DNA of 64,000 nucleotides from JBHELB01 sp041859045 (GTDB taxonomy: Bacteria; Hydrogenedentota; Hydrogenedentia; Hydrogenedentales; SLHB01): contig JBHELB010000034.1 of assembly GCA_041859045.1 (NCBI GenBank), positions 20,306-84,305 on the forward strand, written 5' to 3'. Positions 63,120 to 64,000 of this stretch are shown piece by piece (position 1 is the first letter of the stretch; each line of letters opens with the position of its first letter). The notes under the pieces were generated by a model. It was not told where the DNA came from. It saw only the letters and a program-made list of their open reading frames with translations, and did not search any database. The position numbers and the translations under genes are program-made.

Positions 63120-63623
63120 ATGCCACTCCTTAGCGATATTGCCAGTAATAAGAAATTTGCCTGGTTTGTGGAGCCGCTGCCTAAGGAAGCAGCTATCCTT
63201 GAAGTAGGGTGCGGTGATGGGGCAATGGCCAAGAGGGCCCGACAGGCCGGTTGGACACGGTACGCCACACTCGATCTGCGTGATGTGGGAGCAGATTTTA
63301 CTGGCGACATCTTACGATATAGAGAACTAGGCCTTAAGGAAGCATCTTTTGACGCGATTATTGCTTTCGAAGTGGTCGAGCATGTTCATTGCTTCCGGGA
63401 ATTCCACGATCTGCTCAAGCCTGGCGGATTGCTCCTGCTCACCTCGCCCATCCCTGAGAGAGATTGGATCCTTCAGATTCTTGAGTTCGCCGGGCTAAAC
63501 CAGAAGCGGACTAGTCCACACGATCACCTCATCCATTTTAAGCGAATCCCCTTCTTCACCATAGAAAAATACAAAACCCCAGCCGGTCTGGCGCAGTGGG
63601 GCAAACTGAGAAGAATTGACTAA
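63120..63623 (+). CDS. Class I SAM-dependent methyltransferase
   Basis: 167 residues with GGAGG before the ATG. Motif I ILEVGCGDGAMAKRA binds SAM, then DLRDVGADFTGDI, DAIIAFEVVEHVHCFREF and LLKPGGLLLLTSPIP. It is a short Methyltransf_11-type enzyme without a separate substrate domain. Next to the UGM-like enzyme it is likely to modify a sugar or lipid-linked glycan; that is inference. Confidence 0.85.
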   Translation: MPLLSDIASNKKFAWFVEPLPKEAAILEVGCGDGAMAKRARQAGWTRYATLDLRDVGADFTGDILRYRELGLKEASFDAIIAFEVVEHVHCFREFHDLLKPGGLLLLTSPIPERDWILQILEFAGLNQKRTSPHDHLIHFKRIPFFTIEKYKTPAGLAQWGKLRRID

Positions 63624-63945
63624 AGGGGAAACGACGGCTATCAGTCATATCTCTGAGATAAGCCCATGCTGGCGTATTTTTGCAAGTTACAATGCTTGCT
63701 GATCCAACGCCGTCGTGAAATGCGCTAGGGGCGCCGGCACAGAAAGAAAGCCGAAATGCCTAGCAACGGGGGGCAGCTTTCCTGGGGTGCTGTTGCGATC
63801 ACCTTTCATCGCCCTCGGTACTGCTGACGTGCGTCTTGCTTTCGAAAAGCTAATCGAATACCACTGCTGTCCGGTTGTTTTTGAGGTTGTGGGTTGTAAT
63901 TTGAGTTTTGCCAATGTGTTATAGACGGTTTTGGGAGTGATCGAT
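63624..63945. other. Intergenic region near the window end
   Basis: About 320 bases without a supported gene. Frames on both strands exist but have no recognisable product or ribosome site. GTGAAATGCGCTAG at about 63716-63729 resembles the right arm end of the palindromic repeat family and may be a relic. Confidence 0.4.
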
Positions 63946-64000
63946 ATGGGAATCGGAATAGACTTGGGCCTTTCCAATCGTGTAAGGACGCGAGGAACGA
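63946..64000 (+). CDS. Possible start of a gene cut by the window end
   Basis: ATG at 63946 preceded by GGGAG nine bases upstream opens 18 codons (MGIGIDLGLSNRVRTRGT) without a stop before the edge. Too short to assign; it may be spurious. Confidence 0.3.
   Translation, partial: MGIGIDLGLSNRVRTRGT

Noticed and set aside
63687..63977. A 96-codon frame on the minus strand at the window end
   Set aside because: No ribosome site, no recognisable family, and low-complexity-like composition; probably chance.

Overview
This is a gene-dense, GC-rich bacterial chromosome segment with about 50 protein genes. I see no rRNA, tRNA, CRISPR array, recognisable transposase or phage module. Codon usage and start signals are bacterial: strong AGGAGG-type ribosome binding sites, several GTG and TTG starts, many ATGA or GTGA overlaps, and sigma70-type promoters. 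The envelope is Gram-negative, shown by an OmpA-like protein, an EmrAB-type efflux pair, a Tat-type lipoprotein-like oxidoreductase and exported proteins. A large secreted DUF4091 (GH123-like) protein, a Gfo/Idh oxidoreductase with a twin-arginine leader, an exported protein with thrombospondin-3-like repeats and an LPxxG/helix/basic tail, and a hairpin-rich intergenic island would suit the Planctomycetota or Hydrogenedentota neighbourhood. That placement is inference; no phylogenetic marker proves it.

Layout: 1-4141 holds tldD, an archaeal-type GlmU-like enzyme and trpS (minus strand). 4142-10051 is a tightly overlapped minus-strand operon, ctpA-rph-rdgB-tsaC-rpiB-hslU-pgeF (protease, RNA maturation, nucleotide-pool cleaning, tRNA modification, unfoldase). 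10461-16301 has aceE and the DUF4091 protein. After a hairpin-rich island and ompA comes fhs-folD (one-carbon metabolism). Then come an rrf2 regulator framed by inverted copies of a palindromic repeat, emrAB, and a three-gene signalling operon (PAS histidine kinase, REC-HDOD, REC-degenerate HD-GYP). 29201-37197 is a TCA operon: sucA-sucB-lpdA, a nitronate-monooxygenase-like gene, NAD-type isocitrate dehydrogenase and a DoxX membrane protein.

37202-49578 is accessory: a fused radical SAM protein, an inositol-monophosphatase-family enzyme with a histone H1-like Lys/Ala/Pro tail, a VAO-type flavoprotein with a CbiX-like partner, a B12-binding-type radical SAM protein, a small exported protein, recD2 and an SDR. 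50075-53824 holds the sortable surface protein, a fragment of a lost comM/yifB gene, a DUF3795 protein and the Gfo/Idh enzyme. 53884-58551 is a membrane-organisation operon (NfeD protease, small protein, short NfeD, FloA flotillin, coiled-coil protein) interrupted by an AT-richer gene bracketed by an 82-bp direct repeat. 58692-61353 has a Cys-rich small protein, an alkyl-DNA repair methyltransferase and a metallophosphoesterase. From 61354 to the end the DNA is less GC-rich and carries a UDP-galactopyranose-mutase-like flavoenzyme and a methyltransferase under a consensus promoter, probably the edge of a surface-glycan locus.

The observations I find most unusual are the palindromic repeat whose CTAG ends supply gene stop codons, the histone-tailed phosphatase, the bracketed insertion in the nfeD operon, the catalytically degenerate HD-GYP partner, and the nitronate-monooxygenase-like gene translationally locked between lpdA and idh.
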